Positions 30,071 through 38,763 of a DNA stretch of 64,000 nucleotides are shown piece by piece. The DNA is from Xanthobacter sp. NM-25. Its GTDB lineage: Bacteria > Pseudomonadota > Alphaproteobacteria > Rhizobiales > Xanthobacteraceae. The position numbers and the translations under genes were made by a program. The stretch spans positions 372,001 through 436,000 of the forward strand of contig NZ_JACBFS010000003.1 of the NCBI RefSeq assembly GCF_022138605.1, read 5' to 3'. The notes under the pieces are model-generated. The model did not search any database, was not told the origin of the DNA, and saw only the letters and a program-made list of their open reading frames with translations. How positions within the stretch are numbered: position 1 is the first letter of the stretch; each line of letters opens with the position of its first letter.

Positions 30071-31228
30071 ATGGACGCAGTTTCGGCTTTGGGAGCCAGT
30101 CTCACCGGTTTTGGCACGTCGCTGCTGGGCTACATCATTCCCTTTCTCTTCGTGCTCACCCTTGTGGTGTTCTTTCACGAGCTTGGGCATTTCTGGGTGG
30201 CGCGGCGGGCCGGCGTGCGGGTGGTCACCTTCTCGCTGGGCTTCGGCCCGGAGATCGCCGGGTTCTATGACCGGCACGGCACCCGCTGGCGGCTCTCGGC
30301 CATTCCGCTCGGCGGCTATGTGAAATTTTTCGGCGATGAGGATGCCGCCTCGGTGCCCGATCAGGCCCAGCTCAACCACATGAGCGCGGCGGAGCGGCGG
30401 GAGAGCTTCTTCTTCCAGCCCCTGAAGTGGCGGGCAGCGATCGTCGCCGCGGGGCCCATCGCCAATTTCATTCTCGCTATCGTCATCTTCTCCCTGGTCT
30501 TCATGGTGTTCGGGCGCCAGGAGACGGCGCCGCGGGTGGACCAGGTGAGTGTCGGCAGTGCCGCCGAGCGGGCCGGCTTCAAGCCGGGGGACCTGGTGCT
30601 GTCCATCGACGGCTCGCCGGTGGAGAGCTTCGCGGACATGCAGCGCATCGTCGGCATCAATGCCGGGCAGCCTCTGGCCTTCCGGGTGGAGCGCGGCGGC
30701 GCCGAGGTGGGGCTGACGGCGACCCCCGAGCTGAAGGAAGTGAAGGACGGCTTCGGCAACGTGCATCGCACGGGGCTGTTGGGAATCTCGCGATCGCTGG
30801 CCCAGGGCGACATCACCACCCGCCGCTATGGGCCGGTGGAGGCGGTCGGCATGGGGGTGCAGGAGACCTGGTTCGTGGTCACCCGCACCTTCGACTATCT
30901 GGGCGGGCTCATCGTCGGCCGGGAATCAGCGGACCAGCTCGGCGGGCCGATCCGCATCGCCCAGGTTTCCGGGCAGGTGGCCACGTATGGAATCGGCGCG
31001 CTGCTGTCGCTGGCGGCGGTGCTGTCCGTTTCTATCGGTCTTCTTAACCTCTTTCCCATCCCGATGTTGGATGGGGGGCATCTTCTGTTCTACGCTTTCG
31101 AGGCGGTGAGGGGGCGCCCGCTGAGCGCGCGCACCCAGGACATCGGGTTCCGGATCGGGCTGGCACTGGTGCTGATGCTGATGATCTTCGCGACCTGGAA
31201 CGATGTCCTGCATATTGCTGCAATGTAA
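30071..31228 (+). CDS. rseP: RIP metalloprotease RseP
   Basis: Inner-membrane site-2 protease that cuts anti-sigma factors and cleaved signal peptides. 385 residues. Zinc motif HELGH in the first TM (VVFFHELGHFWVARR), GYVKFFGDED, one PDZ domain (about 135-215) and the C-terminal zinc ligand segment NLFPIPMLDGGHL. The ATG at 30071 follows CGAGGGA. Between dxr and bamA, as in most proteobacteria. Confidence 0.96.
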   Translation: MDAVSALGASLTGFGTSLLGYIIPFLFVLTLVVFFHELGHFWVARRAGVRVVTFSLGFGPEIAGFYDRHGTRWRLSAIPLGGYVKFFGDEDAASVPDQAQLNHMSAAERRESFFFQPLKWRAAIVAAGPIANFILAIVIFSLVFMVFGRQETAPRVDQVSVGSAAERAGFKPGDLVLSIDGSPVESFADMQRIVGINAGQPLAFRVERGGAEVGLTATPELKEVKDGFGNVHRTGLLGISRSLAQGDITTRRYGPVEAVGMGVQETWFVVTRTFDYLGGLIVGRESADQLGGPIRIAQVSGQVATYGIGALLSLAAVLSVSIGLLNLFPIPMLDGGHLLFYAFEAVRGRPLSARTQDIGFRIGLALVLMLMIFATWNDVLHIAAM

Positions 31229-31414
31229 GGGCTTTGTGGGGGTGCTGGGGGTCGTGGCGGCAGCGCAACGGTCTCGGCAAAAAGGCGGGCAGGATGGTGC
31301 GCTCGGTTTGCAGCGCGATCAAAAGCCTGTAAAAGCGGCTCCACAGGGTGAGAATCCGTTGCGGGTCCCCGCACGGGTTCGTGATCGTCGACATTTCTTA
31401 AGGTTGCGTGCCAC

Positions 31415-33940
31415 ATGACTGCTCCGCTCCGGGTGTTGAGAAAGCTGGCCGCCGCAGTAGGCATTGCCGCATGTGTGGCGGTGTCGGCGGGGGCTGGTTC
31501 CCTTGTCGTGGCAAGCCCGGCCGCAGCTCAATCGAGCTCCATCGTGGTCGAAGGAAACCGCCGTGTGGACGCGGAGACGATCCGCTCCTACTTCGGCAAG
31601 GGGCCTTACACGGCCGCCAAGGTCGACGAGGCCTGGAAGGCGCTCTATGCGACCGGCCTGTTCTCCGATGTGCAGGTCAGCCAGTCGGGTGGCCGCATCA
31701 TCGTGCGGGTGTCCGAGAATGAGGTGATCAACAAGGTCGCCTTCGAGGGCAACAAGAAGATCAAGGACGAGGTGCTGGCGGGCGAGGTTCAGTCCAAGCC
31801 GCGGGGCACCCTGTCCAAGGCCACCGTGCAGGCCGACACGCAGCGCATCATCGATGTGTACCAGCGCTCGGGCCGCATGAACGTCCGGGTGAACCCGGTC
31901 ACCATTGATCGCGGTAACGGCCGTGTGGATCTGGTGTTCGAGGTCACTGAGGGTGAGAAGGTCGGCGTCAAGGACATCAAGTTCGTCGGCAACAAGGCGT
32001 TTTCCGACTGGAAGCTGAAGGACGTCATCTCGACCACCACCACCAACTGGCTGTCGTTCCTGAAGTCCACGGATGTGTACGATCCGGATCGGGTGAATTC
32101 CGATCAGGAGCTGCTGCGCCGCTTCTATCTGAAGAATGGCTACGCCGATTTCCGCATCCTGTCGGCGACGGCGGAGCTGGATCCGGCCGGCAATGGTTAC
32201 ATCATCACCTTCACGCTGGATGAGGGTGAGCCCTACAAGTTCGGCAAGGTGGATGTGGTCTCCAATATCCGCGACGTGACCCCGGAATCCCTCAAGGGGG
32301 TGGTGCGGGCCGTCGAGGGGCAGACCTACAACGCCGACATGGTGGAGAAGTCTGTCGAGAACATCACCATCGAGGTGTCGAAGAACGGCTATGCCTTCGC
32401 CCAGGTGCGTCCGCGCGGCGATCGCGACTTCGAGGCCAAGCGGATCAACGTGCTCTTCGTGGTCGAAGAGGGGCCGCGGGTGTATGTGGAGCGGATCGAG
32501 ATCCGCGGGAACACCCGTACCCGCGATTGGGTGATCCGGCGTGAGTTCGATCTGGGCGAAGGCGATGCCTACAACCGCGTCCTGGTGGATCGGGCGGAGC
32601 GGCGTCTGCGCAACCTCGGCTACTTCAAGACCGTGAAGATCTCCACCGAGCCCGGCTCGGCCCCCGATCGCGTCATTCTGGTGGTGACGGTCGAGGATCA
32701 GCCCACGGGTGAGTTCGCCATCTCCGGCGGCTACTCCACCTCGGACGGCATCATTGGTGAGATCTCCCTGGGCGAGAAGAACTTCCTGGGTCGGGGGCAG
32801 TATGTGAAGGTGTCGGGCTCCTGGGGTCAGAATGCCCAGGGTGCCGAGTTCTCCTTCACCGAGCCTTACTTCCTGGGCTACCGTCTGGCCGCCGGCTTCG
32901 ATCTCTACTGGAAGGAGACGCAGGCGACCAGCTACACCAGCTATGCCACCAACACGGTGGGTGGCGGTCTGCGGTTCGGTCTGCCGATCACCGACGAGGT
33001 GACGCTGGCGCTGCGCTACAACCTCTACCAGCGTGATCTGTCCACCTGCGATATCGACACCTACAACACCTACGAGCTGCAGCAGTATTGCCAGAGCACC
33101 ACCTCGTGGGCGGTGCGCGAGGCGGTGGCGCAAGGGTCGACCATCACGTCGGCGCTCGGCTACACCCTGTCGTTCAACGGTCTCGATAACAGCCAGAACG
33201 CCACCCAGGGCCTGTATGCAGAGCTCAAGCAGGATCTGGCGGGTCTCGGCGGCGATGTGAACTTCATCCGCACCACCACCGACATCCGTCACTACACCCC
33301 CCTGATGTACGGCGACGCGGTGCTGTTGCTGCATGGTCAGGCGGGCTATGTGAGCTCCTGGGGTGATGACGACCTGAACATCACCGACAACTTCTTCATG
33401 GGTCCCAACCTGGTGCGTGGCTTCGCCCCGTCCGGTATCGGTCCCCGTGACGTGGCGCCCTGCGCGACCCGTGCCGCCAATGGCACGGCGAACGTTGCGA
33501 CCGCCGCGTACTACAACTGCCTTCAGAACAATTCGACGGCCCTGGGCGGCACGCTCTACTGGGGTCTGTCGGCGGAAGTGCAGTTTCCGCTGGCCTTCCT
33601 GCCGAAGGACATCGGTCTGAAGATGGCGGTGTTTGCCGATGCCGGCTCGGTCTATGACTACAATGGCCCGACCACCTTTTCGGGTGTGCCCGGCTGGAAC
33701 ACCAACAACTTCTACGGCAACTCGAACCTCGTGAACTGCGCCAGCACCGGCTACAACACGAAGAACCCTGTCGGTAACGTCTGCGTCGCCGATGAGAATG
33801 TGGTGCGGTCGTCCATCGGCGCCAGCCTCATCTGGCAGTCGCCCTTCGGTCCGCTGCGGTTCGACTATGCCTGGGCCATGTCGAAGGCCAGCTACGACGA
33901 CATCCAGGAATTCCGCTTCTCGGGCGGCACCCGGTTCTGA
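31415..33940 (+). CDS. bamA: Outer-membrane protein assembly factor BamA
   Basis: Central component of the beta-barrel insertion machine. 841 residues: signal peptide to about residue 39 (ASPAAAQS), five POTRA domains (about 42-425; SIVVEGNRRVDAETI begins POTRA1), then a 16-strand barrel ending in FSGGTRF, the aromatic C-terminal insertion signal. VRGFAPSGIGPRD is the VRGF loop. Usual length for the family. In most relatives skp/ompH follows; here lpxD follows directly. Confidence 0.96.
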   Translation: MTAPLRVLRKLAAAVGIAACVAVSAGAGSLVVASPAAAQSSSIVVEGNRRVDAETIRSYFGKGPYTAAKVDEAWKALYATGLFSDVQVSQSGGRIIVRVSENEVINKVAFEGNKKIKDEVLAGEVQSKPRGTLSKATVQADTQRIIDVYQRSGRMNVRVNPVTIDRGNGRVDLVFEVTEGEKVGVKDIKFVGNKAFSDWKLKDVISTTTTNWLSFLKSTDVYDPDRVNSDQELLRRFYLKNGYADFRILSATAELDPAGNGYIITFTLDEGEPYKFGKVDVVSNIRDVTPESLKGVVRAVEGQTYNADMVEKSVENITIEVSKNGYAFAQVRPRGDRDFEAKRINVLFVVEEGPRVYVERIEIRGNTRTRDWVIRREFDLGEGDAYNRVLVDRAERRLRNLGYFKTVKISTEPGSAPDRVILVVTVEDQPTGEFAISGGYSTSDGIIGEISLGEKNFLGRGQYVKVSGSWGQNAQGAEFSFTEPYFLGYRLAAGFDLYWKETQATSYTSYATNTVGGGLRFGLPITDEVTLALRYNLYQRDLSTCDIDTYNTYELQQYCQSTTSWAVREAVAQGSTITSALGYTLSFNGLDNSQNATQGLYAELKQDLAGLGGDVNFIRTTTDIRHYTPLMYGDAVLLLHGQAGYVSSWGDDDLNITDNFFMGPNLVRGFAPSGIGPRDVAPCATRAANGTANVATAAYYNCLQNNSTALGGTLYWGLSAEVQFPLAFLPKDIGLKMAVFADAGSVYDYNGPTTFSGVPGWNTNNFYGNSNLVNCASTGYNTKNPVGNVCVADENVVRSSIGASLIWQSPFGPLRFDYAWAMSKASYDDIQEFRFSGGTRF

Positions 33941-33958
33941 CATCTCTCTCCTAAAGGC

Positions 33959-34002
33959 AGGCGCCGGAGGGCCGAGGCGAAAGCCGACGCTGTCCGGCGC
34001 CT
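33959..34002 (+). repeat. Inverted repeat between bamA and lpxD
   Basis: AGGCGCCGGA (33959-33968) and TCCGGCGCCT (33993-34002) are a perfect 10-bp stem around 24 bases that can pair further (GGCCGAGGCGAAAGCC). It starts 19 bases after the bamA stop and ends 14 before lpxD; no T-run. It may protect the bamA mRNA 3' end or attenuate transcription. Confidence 0.5.
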
Positions 34003-34016
34003 GATCATGTCTAGCT

Positions 34017-35102
34017 ATGAGCGAGCCTGTATTCTTCCCGCTGCCGGAGCCCCTCACCCTGGCGGCCATTGCAACCCTGTGCGGGGCGCAGCTGCGTCCA
34101 AAGGACGGGGAAGACGTGGAGGGGGCCGGCACGCGGCTGCTGCGCGGCGTCGCCACGCTGGAGACCGCGGGTCCCGACGAACTCGCCTTCTGCGACACGC
34201 CGCAGTTCGCGGACAAGATGGCCAGCAGCCGGGCAGGGGCCTGCATCACCTCCGAGCGCTTCGCCGCCAAGGCTGAAGGGGCTTTGCCGCTGCTGATCGC
34301 CCCCCGTCCGGCTGCCGCATTCCTGACGGTGATCCGCACGCTCTTTCCCGCAGCGCTGCGGCCCCTATCCATCTTCGGGCAGGAAGGCGTCGCGCCCGGT
34401 GCGCAGGTGCATCCTTCGGCGCGGCTCGAGCACGGGGTCACGGTGGATCCGGGCGCGGTGGTCGGTCCCGGTGCAGAGATCGGTGGGGGAACGGTGATCT
34501 GTGCCGGCGCCATCATCGGCCCCAACGTGCGCATCGGCCGCAACTGCTCCATTGGTCCTGGCGTCAGTGTCATCCATGCGCTGGTCGGCAATAACGTGAT
34601 CCTGCACGGCGGCGTGCGGATCGGCTCCGATGGCTTCGGCTACCAGCCGAGTCCGCGCGGCCATCTCAAGGTGCCCCAGCTCGGCCGTGTGGTGCTGCAG
34701 GATGACGTGGAGATCGGTGCCAACACCACGGTGGATCGCGGCGCACTCTCCGATACCGTCATCGGCGAAGGCACGAAGATCGACAACCTGGTGCAGATCG
34801 CCCACAACGTGGTGATCGGTCGCCACTGCATCGTGGTGTCGCAGACCGGCATTTCCGGCTCCACCCGCCTCGGCGATTTCGTGATGCTCGGGGGCCAGGT
34901 GGGCGTGGTGGGGCACGTCACCATCGGTGATGGCGCGCAGATCGCGGCCTCAAGCAATGTGAACAGCGATGTTCCGCCCGGCGTGCGCTGGGGCGGTTCG
35001 CCGGCAAAGCCCGTGCGCGAGTGGTTCCGCGAGGTCACCACGCTGAAGCGGCTGGCGGCCCGTGGCGCGCACGGCGAAGGAAAGGAAGAGGACAAGGCAT
35101 GA
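34017..35102 (+). CDS. lpxD: UDP-3-O-acylglucosamine N-acyltransferase
   Basis: Third acylation/synthesis step of lipid A. 361 residues. N-terminal LpxD domain (about 1-110) and a left-handed beta helix of hexapeptide repeats. Catalytic His is in VQIAHNVVIG; nearby VSQTGISGSTRLGDF and GGQVGVVGHVTIG are family-typical. A Lys/Glu-rich C terminus overlaps the fabZ start by 4 bases. Confidence 0.95.
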   Translation: MSEPVFFPLPEPLTLAAIATLCGAQLRPKDGEDVEGAGTRLLRGVATLETAGPDELAFCDTPQFADKMASSRAGACITSERFAAKAEGALPLLIAPRPAAAFLTVIRTLFPAALRPLSIFGQEGVAPGAQVHPSARLEHGVTVDPGAVVGPGAEIGGGTVICAGAIIGPNVRIGRNCSIGPGVSVIHALVGNNVILHGGVRIGSDGFGYQPSPRGHLKVPQLGRVVLQDDVEIGANTTVDRGALSDTVIGEGTKIDNLVQIAHNVVIGRHCIVVSQTGISGSTRLGDFVMLGGQVGVVGHVTIGDGAQIAASSNVNSDVPPGVRWGGSPAKPVREWFREVTTLKRLAARGAHGEGKEEDKA

Positions 35103-35584
35103 GCGAGACGGTTCCCTCGCAGGTGGCCACCGGCGACGAGAAGGTGCTGGAGAGCGCGGACATCCAGAAGGTGCTGTCGTGCCTGCCCCATCGCTATCCG
35201 TTCCTGATGGTGGACCGGGTGGAGCGCATCGACGGTGATGCCTCCTGCGTCGGCATCAAGAACGTGACGGCGAACGAGCCCCATTTTCAGGGCCACTTTC
35301 CCGGCAATCCGGTCATGCCCGGCGTGCTCATCATCGAGGGCATGGCCCAGACGGCGGGCGTGGTCTGCGTGCTCGGCAAGGACAAGCAGCAGCCCTCGCT
35401 CGTGTATTTCATGACCATCGACGAAGCCAAGTTCCGTCGTCCGGTGGTGCCAGGCGACGTGCTGGAATACCACATGACGCGCATCTCCCGGCGGCGGAAT
35501 ATGTGGTGGTATCGCGGCGAGGCTCGGGTGCGGGGCGAACTGGTGGCCGAAGCCAAGGTCGGCGCCATGATCGTGGAGAATTGA
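35099..35584 (+). CDS. fabZ: 3-hydroxyacyl-ACP dehydratase FabZ
   Basis: Dehydrates 3-hydroxyacyl-ACP in fatty acid synthesis and competes with LpxA/LpxD for acyl donor. 161 residues, single hot-dog fold: LPHRYPFLMVDRV, catalytic His in HFQGHFPGNPVMPG, catalytic Glu in LIIEGMAQTAG. The ATG overlaps lpxD. Placement between lpxD and lpxA is conserved. Confidence 0.97.
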   Translation: MSETVPSQVATGDEKVLESADIQKVLSCLPHRYPFLMVDRVERIDGDASCVGIKNVTANEPHFQGHFPGNPVMPGVLIIEGMAQTAGVVCVLGKDKQQPSLVYFMTIDEAKFRRPVVPGDVLEYHMTRISRRRNMWWYRGEARVRGELVAEAKVGAMIVEN

Positions 35585-35586
35585 GC

Positions 35587-36393
35587 GTGCCGAAAATCGA
35601 CCCCACCGCCCGTGTTGAAAACGTGGCGGGGCTTGCTGATGACGTGGTCATCGGCCCTTACTGCATTGTCGGTCCGCATGTGGTGCTGCACGCGGGGGTC
35701 AAGCTGCACGCCCACGTGAATATCCAGGGCGACACCACGGTGGGTGCCGGTACCGAGATCTATCCCTTCGCCTCCGTGGGCACGCCGCCACAGTCGGTGC
35801 ACTACAAGGGCGAGCGCACCAAACTCTTCATCGGCGAGAAGTGCCAGCTGCGCGAGCACACCACCGCCAATATCGGTACCGCCAATGGCCGCGGCGAAAC
35901 CCGCATCGGCAATGGCGTGATGATGATGGTGGGCGCCCACGTGGGGCACGACTGCATCGTCGGTGATCAGGTCATCTTCGCCAATAACGCGACGCTCGCG
36001 GGCCACGTCTCGGTGGGCGAGTTCACCTTTCTCGGCGGCTTGTGCGCGGTGCACCAGTTCACCCGCATCGGCGCGCAATGCATGATCTCCGGTCTGACCG
36101 GGGTGCGCGAGGACGTGATCCCCTACGGCAACGTGCTGGGCCAGGCCGGCAAGCTGGTGGGGCTCAACGTCATCGGCATGCGGCGGCGCGGCTTCACCAA
36201 GACCCAGCTGCACGAGGCGCGGGCGATCTATCGCGATCTATTCTTCGGCGAAGGCACCTTCGACCAGCGCCTGGCGCAGGTGCGCGAGAAGGTGGAAACC
36301 TCGCCGTTTGCGGCGCAGGTGATGGCCTTTATCGACGCGGATCGCAATCGCGCCCTGTGCCATCCCTCGCGAGGCGTGAGCAGCGAGGCGTGA
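35587..36393 (+). CDS. lpxA: UDP-N-acetylglucosamine acyltransferase
   Basis: First lipid A step. 268 residues from a GTG two bases after the fabZ stop (VPKIDPTARVENVAG). Beta-helix hexapeptide repeats; catalytic His in VGAHVGHDC; NNATLAGHVSVGEFTFLGG follows. C-terminal helical domain LHEARAIYRDLFFGEG. The GTG start relies on coupling to fabZ; a TTG at 35581 is also in frame. Confidence 0.95.
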   Translation: MPKIDPTARVENVAGLADDVVIGPYCIVGPHVVLHAGVKLHAHVNIQGDTTVGAGTEIYPFASVGTPPQSVHYKGERTKLFIGEKCQLREHTTANIGTANGRGETRIGNGVMMMVGAHVGHDCIVGDQVIFANNATLAGHVSVGEFTFLGGLCAVHQFTRIGAQCMISGLTGVREDVIPYGNVLGQAGKLVGLNVIGMRRRGFTKTQLHEARAIYRDLFFGEGTFDQRLAQVREKVETSPFAAQVMAFIDADRNRALCHPSRGVSSEA

Positions 36394-36437
36394 GCCGCGA
36401 GCCGGATCCAATGGGGCGCGCATCCGCGTCTGCCGGG

Positions 36438-37304
36438 ATGGAGACCATGGACGAGCGACCCTTGGGTATCGTCGCGGGAAGCGGCGCCTTCCCGGCGGCG
36501 GTGGCCGAATCGGTGCGGGCGCAGGGCCGCGAGGTGGTGCTCTTCCTCATCCAGGGCTTTGCCGATCCCGCATTGGAACGCTACGAGCACCATTGGTTCC
36601 GCCTCGGCTCCTTGGGTTCGGTCGCGTCGAAAGCGAAGGCGCGGGGCATCCAGCAGGTGGTCATGGTGGGCGGGCTCACGCGGCCGCGGCTGCGCGATCT
36701 CGGCCTCGATTGGACGATGCTGCGATTGCTGCCGCGCATTGCCGGCCTGTTCCGTGGTGGCGACAATCATCTGCTTTCCGGCGTGCTGCAATTGGTAGCG
36801 GAACAGGGCTTCACTTTGTCCGGTGCCCATGAGGTGGCGCCCGGCCTCCTGCTGCCGGAAGGGGTGCTGGGCGGCGTGACGCCGAGCCCCCAGGACCGCG
36901 CAGATGTGGCGCGCGGCCTCGACGTCATCCGCGCCCTCGGTCCTTACGATGTGGGGCAGGGGGTGATCGTGGTGGATGGCTGGGTGGCCGCCGTGGAGGC
37001 GGCCGAAGGCACCGATCAGATGCTGGCGCGCTATGGCGAGCTGCGGCGCAGCGGGCGGCTGCGGGTGAGTGCCGGCCATGGGGTGCTGGTGAAGGCGCCC
37101 AAGCCCGAGCAGGATCGTCGGATCGATCTGCCCTCCCTGGGGCCGGCCACGGTGGCGCGCGCTCACGAGGTGGGGCTGCGCGGCATCGCTTTCGAGGCGG
37201 GCGGGGCCATCGTGCCCGAGACCCAGGCGCTGGTGGCCGCTGCGGATGCGGCCGGCCTGTTTGTCGTCGGCGTGGGCCACGGTGCCCCTGGAGCGCTCGC
37301 GTGA
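36438..37304 (+). CDS. lpxI: UDP-2,3-diacylglucosamine pyrophosphatase LpxI
   Basis: Hydrolyses UDP-2,3-diacylglucosamine to lipid X, the alphaproteobacterial replacement for LpxH. About 288 residues. Family features: PLGIVAGSGAFP at the start, RGGDNHLLSGVLQL, GPYDVGQGVIVVDGWVAAVEA and a C-terminal DUF1009 domain with KAPKPEQDRRIDLPSLGP. In-frame ATGs at 36411, 36438 and 36447 are all possible; GGAG at 36440-36443 favours 36447 slightly. Stop overlaps the lpxB GTG. Confidence 0.92.
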   Translation: METMDERPLGIVAGSGAFPAAVAESVRAQGREVVLFLIQGFADPALERYEHHWFRLGSLGSVASKAKARGIQQVVMVGGLTRPRLRDLGLDWTMLRLLPRIAGLFRGGDNHLLSGVLQLVAEQGFTLSGAHEVAPGLLLPEGVLGGVTPSPQDRADVARGLDVIRALGPYDVGQGVIVVDGWVAAVEAAEGTDQMLARYGELRRSGRLRVSAGHGVLVKAPKPEQDRRIDLPSLGPATVARAHEVGLRGIAFEAGGAIVPETQALVAAADAAGLFVVGVGHGAPGALA

Positions 37305-38506
37305 CGACCGGCGAGGGGGCGGCCCCGCAGGCGCCGGTGCGCATTTTCATGGTGGCGGGGGAAGAATCCGGCGACCAATTGGGCGGCGCGCTGATGGAGG
37401 CGCTGGCCCAGGCGGCTGGTTCCCCGCTCCATTTTCGTGGGGTTGGCGGCGCCCGGATGGCCGCCGCAGGGCTGGAAAGCCTCTATCCCATGGAGGACCT
37501 CACCGCCATCGGCGTGACGGCGGTGATTGGCAAGCTGCCCATCATCCTGCGCCGGCTGCGGCAGACCGTGGCGGCGATCCTCAAGGATCCGCCGGATGTG
37601 TTGGTGCTGGTGGATGCACCGGATTTCACCCACCGCGTGGCGGCCCGGGTGCGGGCGGCCAATCCGCGCATTCCCATCGTGAAATATGTCTCGCCCACCG
37701 TGTGGATCTGGCGGGAGGGACGCGCAGCGGCCATGCGGCCCTATGTGGACGCGCTGCTGGCGCTGCTGCCGTTCGAGCCGGAGGTGCATCGGCGCCTGGG
37801 CGGGCCACCCACCTTCTACGTGGGTCATCCATTGCTGGAACACCTGGATGAGCTGCGCCCCTCGGCCGCCGAGGCCGAGCGCCGCCGGGCGGAGCCTGCC
37901 CGCGTGCTGGTGCTGCCGGGCAGCCGGCGGCGCGAGATCTCCCGCCTTGGGGCGGACTTTGGGGCGGCGCTGGCGATGGTGGCGGCGCAGCGCCCGCTGG
38001 ATCTCGTTCTACCCACCCTGCCGCGGCTGAAGGGGCTGGTGGAAGAGACGGTCGCATCGTGGCCGGTCAAGCCGCGCATCGTCACCACGCCCGAGGAGAA
38101 ATATGCGGCCTTCCGCACGGCGCGGGCGGCGCTCGCCGCCTCGGGGACGGTCACCCTGGAACTCGCCCTGGCCGGCGTGCCCCATGTGGCCGCCTATCGT
38201 GTGGGCTGGCTGGAGGCGCAGATCGGCCGGCGCGTGCTGAAGGGCACGACGGTGATCCTCGCCAATCTGGTGGTGGGCGCAGACGTGGTGCCGGAATTCC
38301 TGCAGGAGTTCTGTAACCCGCAGGTGCTCGCTACGGCCCTGGGCGAGATGCTGGAGGACAGCCCGCGTCGCCAGCTGCAGGAGGATGGCTTCGGCCGGCT
38401 CGACGACATCTTCGCCATCCGTGGCCCCAGCCCCAGCGCCCGGGCTGCCGAGGTCGTGCTGCGTTTGGCCCGGAGCGGCCGACCGGCGGCGCTGCCCGGA
38501 GCGTGA
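37301..38506 (+). CDS. lpxB: Lipid-A-disaccharide synthase
   Basis: Condenses lipid X with UDP-diacylglucosamine at the inner membrane. 401 residues, GT19: VAGEESGDQLGGALMEAL, DAPDFTHRVAARVRA, KYVSPTVWIWREGR, LVLPGSRRREISRL and SGTVTLELALAGVP. GTG start overlapping lpxI (GTGA). Last gene of the lpxD-fabZ-lpxA-lpxI-lpxB set; lpxB-gltA convergent neighbours are conserved in the order. Confidence 0.96.
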   Translation: MTTGEGAAPQAPVRIFMVAGEESGDQLGGALMEALAQAAGSPLHFRGVGGARMAAAGLESLYPMEDLTAIGVTAVIGKLPIILRRLRQTVAAILKDPPDVLVLVDAPDFTHRVAARVRAANPRIPIVKYVSPTVWIWREGRAAAMRPYVDALLALLPFEPEVHRRLGGPPTFYVGHPLLEHLDELRPSAAEAERRRAEPARVLVLPGSRRREISRLGADFGAALAMVAAQRPLDLVLPTLPRLKGLVEETVASWPVKPRIVTTPEEKYAAFRTARAALAASGTVTLELALAGVPHVAAYRVGWLEAQIGRRVLKGTTVILANLVVGADVVPEFLQEFCNPQVLATALGEMLEDSPRRQLQEDGFGRLDDIFAIRGPSPSARAAEVVLRLARSGRPAALPGA

Positions 38507-38599
38507 TCCGTGCGCCGCTGCGGCGCGCACCGCTCTCCCTCACATCTGCATTCTGCTGGTCTGCGGGCCGCGAGGCCGCGGGGACCGCGCCATGTGTCG

Positions 38600-38638
38600 C
38601 GCGCCCACTGGCAACGGCGTGCGCCGCCAGTGGGCGCG
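38600..38638 (+). repeat. Inverted repeat downstream of lpxB
   Basis: CGCGCCCACTGGC (38600-38612) pairs perfectly with GCCAGTGGGCGCG (38626-38638) around 13 bases. About 94 bases past the lpxB stop, GC-rich, no T-run. It may be an mRNA 3' end structure for the plus-strand transcript. Confidence 0.45.
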
Positions 38639-38648
38639 GCAGGGGCCT

Positions 38649-38678
38649 ATGAAAACAGGGCGAATGAAAACAGGGCGA
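38649..38678. repeat. 15-bp direct tandem repeat
   Basis: ATGAAAACAGGGCGA is present twice without a gap (38649-38663, 38664-38678). The second copy forms part of the left arm of the gltA terminator, so the repeat looks like a partial duplication of the terminator. Confidence 0.6.
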
Positions 38679-38700
38679 AACCTTGCGGTTTCGCCCTGTT
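38669..38700 (-). terminator. Intrinsic terminator of gltA
   Basis: AACAGGGCGAAACC (38669-38682) and GGTTTCGCCCTGTT (38687-38700) form a perfect 14-bp stem with a 4-base loop. Read on the minus strand it is followed by TTTTCATTC, and it lies 63 bases past the gltA stop. Confidence 0.8.
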
Positions 38701-38763
38701 GGTCTCAGGCGCCGCGGCGGGGAAGCCGCCATGCGGGCCGATATCATGTCGTCTGTCCGCGGC

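Noticed and set aside
31319..34591. Minus-strand open frame of about 1090 codons
   Set aside because: Antisense to bamA and lpxD; no recognisable domain or ribosome binding site.
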